A stretch of 64,000 nt of DNA from Mycobacterium lepromatosis. GTDB taxonomy: Bacteria; Actinomycetota; Actinomycetes; Mycobacteriales; Mycobacteriaceae. The notes beneath the pieces are model-generated. The model was given only the letters and a program-made list of their open reading frames with translations. It had not been told where the DNA came from and did no database searches. Position 1 is the first letter of the stretch. Each line of letters starts with the position of its first letter. Positions 61,744 through 64,000 of this stretch are shown piece after piece. The stretch lies in NCBI RefSeq assembly GCF_000975265.2, contig NZ_CP083405.1:2046001-2110000 (forward strand). The letters run 5' to 3'. The translations under genes and the position numbers were made by a program.

Positions 61744-63618
61744 CTAAGCTCGTGCCCGGCCGCGGTCCCGAGCGGTGGATTCCAGCTCGATTTTGCGCAC
61801 CCGCACAATCTCAGGCGTTACTTCAACACATTCGTCAAATGAGCAGAATTCCATCGCCCGCTCCAGGTCCAGCTCGAGCGGCTTGACCAACGTCTCGATA
61901 ACATTCGCGGTCGATGACCGCATGTTGGTCAGCTTTTTCTCACGGGTAACATTGATATCGAGATCTTCTGGACGCGAGTTAATTCCAACGACCATGCCTT
62001 GATAAGTGTCTTGGCCAGGAGCGACGAAGAACTGGCCCCGATCGGCAAGTTGAAGCAGAGCAAAAGAAGTGATGATACCCGACCGGTCGGAGACTAGCGA
62101 CCCGGTATCCCTGGCTCGGATCTTCCCGGCCCACGGCCGGTAGCCATCGAACACAGCGTTAGCAATACCGGTGCCGCGTGTGAGGGTGAGGAAGTCGGTA
62201 CGGAAGCCAATCAAGCCACGGCTGGGCACAATGAAATCCATGCGCACCCAATCCACAGCATGGTTGGCCATCTCCTCCATGCGGCCCTTACGGCCGGCCA
62301 TCAACTGGGTGATCACGCCGACGAACTCCTTAGGACAGTCGATCGTCATCACCTCGAACGGCTCGTGCAGTTTGCCATCGATCGTGCGGGTGACCACCTG
62401 CGGTTTGCCAACCGTGAGCTCGAACCCTTCCCGACGCATCGTTTCAACAAGCACTGCCAACGCAAGCTCGCCTCGACCCTGCACCTCCCACGCATCGGGC
62501 CGGCCTATATCCACCACGCGGATCGAGACGTTGCTGACCAACTCAGCGTCCAATCGGCCACGAACCATCCGCGCGGTCAACTTGTGGCCCGACACCTTGC
62601 CCGCCAAGGGCGAGGTGTTGGTGCCGATCGTCACCGAAATAGCCGGCTCGTCGACGGTGATGCGCGGCAGTGCATGAGCATGCTCGGGATCGGCCAGCGT
62701 GTCACCGATCATGATCTCGGGCAGCCCCGCTACGGCTACAATATCCCCTACTGTCGCTTCCTCTGTGGCGCTGCGCTTGACACCTTCGGTGGCGAGCAAC
62801 TCGGTGATCTTCGCGTCAGTGATGACGGACAGTCCGTCCACCTCACGCATCCACGCCACCCGCTGCCCCTTGCGCAGCTTGCCGTTATAAATGCGGACTA
62901 AAGCGAGCCGACCGAGGAAGGCCGAGGCGTCCAAGTTGGTCACCAACGCCTGCAACGGCGCCTCGGGGTCGCCCTTCGGGGGCGGGATGTTCTCCAACAG
63001 CACGTCGAACAAGGGATCGAGGTTGTCGCCCGAGGGCACCGCACCGTCAGCGGGCCGCTCGGTGCTGGCGATGCCGGCACGCCCGGATGCATACAACGTC
63101 GGCAAGCCCAGCGCACGCTCAGCGGCCGCGGCCGCTTCGTCGTCAAGATCGGATGCGACGTCAAGCAACAGGTCGTAGCTGGCTTCCACCACCTGGGCGA
63201 TGCGTGCGTCGGGCCGATCTGTCTTGTTGACCACCAGAATCACCGGCAAAAGCGCAGCCAGCGCCTTGCGCAGCACGAACCGCGTCTGCGGCAGTGGCCC
63301 CTCGGAGGCATCGACCAACAGCAACACTCCATCAACCATGGACAGCCCGCGTTCCACTTCACCGCCGAAGTCAGCGTGGCCGGGCGTGTCGATCACATTG
63401 ATCACCGTCACCGTACCGTCCGAATTGTGGCAATGTACGGCCGTGTTTTTGGCCAGGATGGTGATACCTTTTTCCCGTTCCAAGTCACCGGTATCCATCA
63501 CGCGTTCCTGGATTTCACCGCGTTCGCGTAGCGCGCCGGACTGCCGCAGCATCGCGTCAACCAGCGTGGTTTTGCCGTGGTCGACATGCGCGACGATGGC
63601 GACATTGCGGAATGGCAC
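61744..63618 (-). CDS. typA: Translational GTPase TypA/BipA (Rv1165)
   Basis: A ribosome-binding GTPase of the EF-G family used in 50S assembly and stress growth. The 624-residue product carries G1 AHVDHGKTT at residues 10-18, the switch region [10 protein letters not shown]3 DTPGHADF and G4 NKTDRPDA, then the beta-barrel domain, EF-G domain III and V folds and the BipA-specific C-terminal domain ([20 protein letters not shown]). The tail is basic (RDRGRARA). M. tuberculosis has 628 residues. lpqW follows 51 bases later on the same strand, so they are probably one operon. Confidence 0.97.
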   Translation of the reverse strand: MPFRNVAIVAHVDHGKTTLVDAMLRQSGALRERGEIQERVMDTGDLEREKGITILAKNTAVHCHNSDGTVTVINVIDTPGHADFGGEVERGLSMVDGVLLLVDASEGPLPQTRFVLRKALAALLPVILVVNKTDRPDARIAQVVEASYDLLLDVASDLDDEAAAAAERALGLPTLYASGRAGIASTERPADGAVPSGDNLDPLFDVLLENIPPPKGDPEAPLQALVTNLDASAFLGRLALVRIYNGKLRKGQRVAWMREVDGLSVITDAKITELLATEGVKRSATEEATVGDIVAVAGLPEIMIGDTLADPEHAHALPRITVDEPAISVTIGTNTSPLAGKVSGHKLTARMVRGRLDAELVSNVSIRVVDIGRPDAWEVQGRGELALAVLVETMRREGFELTVGKPQVVTRTIDGKLHEPFEVMTIDCPKEFVGVITQLMAGRKGRMEEMANHAVDWVRMDFIVPSRGLIGFRTDFLTLTRGTGIANAVFDGYRPWAGKIRARDTGSLVSDRSGIITSFALLQLADRGQFFVAPGQDTYQGMVVGINSRPEDLDINVTREKKLTNMRSSTANVIETLVKPLELDLERAMEFCSFDECVEVTPEIVRVRKIELESTARDRGRARA

Positions 63619-63798
63619 GTCGGTGATTGTGGCAGGTACAGATTGCCGACTCTACCCCGCAGGCGGAAATCCCCCAATTCGGGCCGCTCGACAGGCCCCA
63701 CACCACCACCCAGCGCAGAAGGCCCAATAGCGAACCTGGGCTATCCGCTGTCGCGGCTGCGATTAACAGTCGAGACGGACGACACGGCGCTGCACAGA

Positions 63799-63975
63799 TC
63801 AAGTAAGTACTTCTGAGCCAACTCGCGACTGCAGTACAACATACAAGGCAGACAGATAGCTGATCTGCTTGCTAAACGCGTACACCAGCCGGGTATAGGC
63901 CACAGACGCACAAAGCGAGGGCGATTAGCACGTGCGCGTGTAAAGGACCAAGGCGCCTACTCCATCAGATCACTG
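63799..63975 (-). pseudogene. narI: C-terminal scrap of nitrate reductase gamma subunit NarI (Rv1164-like)
   Basis: The minus strand reads AHVLIALALC and, in the next frame, TRLVYAFSKQISYLSALYVV then LQSRVGSEVLT before a TGA at 63799-63801. This resembles the last helix and cytoplasmic end of the cytochrome b subunit of nitrate reductase ('pWtRLVHaFS.Pl.YL.RPyiVYRsR'), with a heme-ligand-bearing helix before it. The position upstream of typA equals that of narI in M. tuberculosis. The fragment runs off towards the window end; the rest cannot be judged. Confidence 0.6.
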
Positions 63976-64000
63976 CACGGGTCCAGGATCTAAATCGACC

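Overview
This window is a piece of the Mycobacterium leprae chromosome, or of a nearly identical reductively evolved slow-growing mycobacterium. The evidence is the close protein similarity to M. tuberculosis in conserved blocks, a moderate GC content, and the alternation of clean essential genes with long stretches of genes ruined by stop codons, frameshifts and deletions. I count 29 intact protein genes, 2 tRNA genes and about 27 recognisable pseudogenes. Identifications by Rv number are recognition of the protein sequence from memory; no search was run.

Layout. 1-3135: decayed mmpL transporter and DegV gene, ending tail to tail. 3216-5683: intact minus-strand operon nadD-rsfS-gpgP-octT (NAD synthesis, ribosome silencing, methylglucose lipopolysaccharide synthesis). 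5765-16170: about 10 kb of pure decay (VapBC toxin-antitoxin pair, VWA protein and MoxR ATPase, proA, a flavin/F420 luciferase-like oxidoreductase, a cNMP-binding MscS-type channel, a membrane adenylate cyclase, ribokinase, a methyltransferase-like membrane protein). 16289-30076: dense minus-strand block nadE, proB-obgE-rpmA-rplU, rne, ndk-Rv2446c-folC-valS. 30100-36745: decay again (a bulb-lectin/LysM protein, a DUF937 protein, Rv2449c, mobA, korB, korA), with an AT-rich gene-free island in the middle. 37074-42582: clpX, mmuM, clpP2-clpP1, tig and two tRNAs. 42640-44493: decayed lipP and a Nei-family glycosylase. 44502-48368: rpiB, the Rv2466c reductase and pepN.

At 48369-50027 the gene order leaves the M. 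tuberculosis Rv2418-Rv2467 order and jumps to the Rv1178-Rv1164 order, read in reverse: dapC, fdxC, remnants of Rv1176c, fadH and the TB8.4 antigen gene, then fbiC, a PE12 remnant, Rv1171, mshB, a TetR remnant, lpqW, typA and the tail of narI. The join lies in a low-complexity segment of about 650 bp that may be a dispersed repeat, next to an unidentified membrane-protein remnant.

What survives is core machinery: NAD, folate, proline (first step only), lysine/DAP, F420 and mycothiol synthesis, protein turnover (ClpX, ClpP1P2, trigger factor, PepN), ribosome assembly (ObgE, L21, L27, RsfS, TypA) and RNA decay. What is lost is accessory: sensing, respiration with alternative acceptors (mobA, narI, korAB), sugar use, toxin-antitoxin and lipid export. 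I see no CRISPR array, no intact insertion sequence, no phage and no convincing new system. The most unusual items are the lectin-LysM/DUF937 remnants, the AT-rich island with a near-perfect palindrome, the dead proA beside a live proB, and the synteny join.
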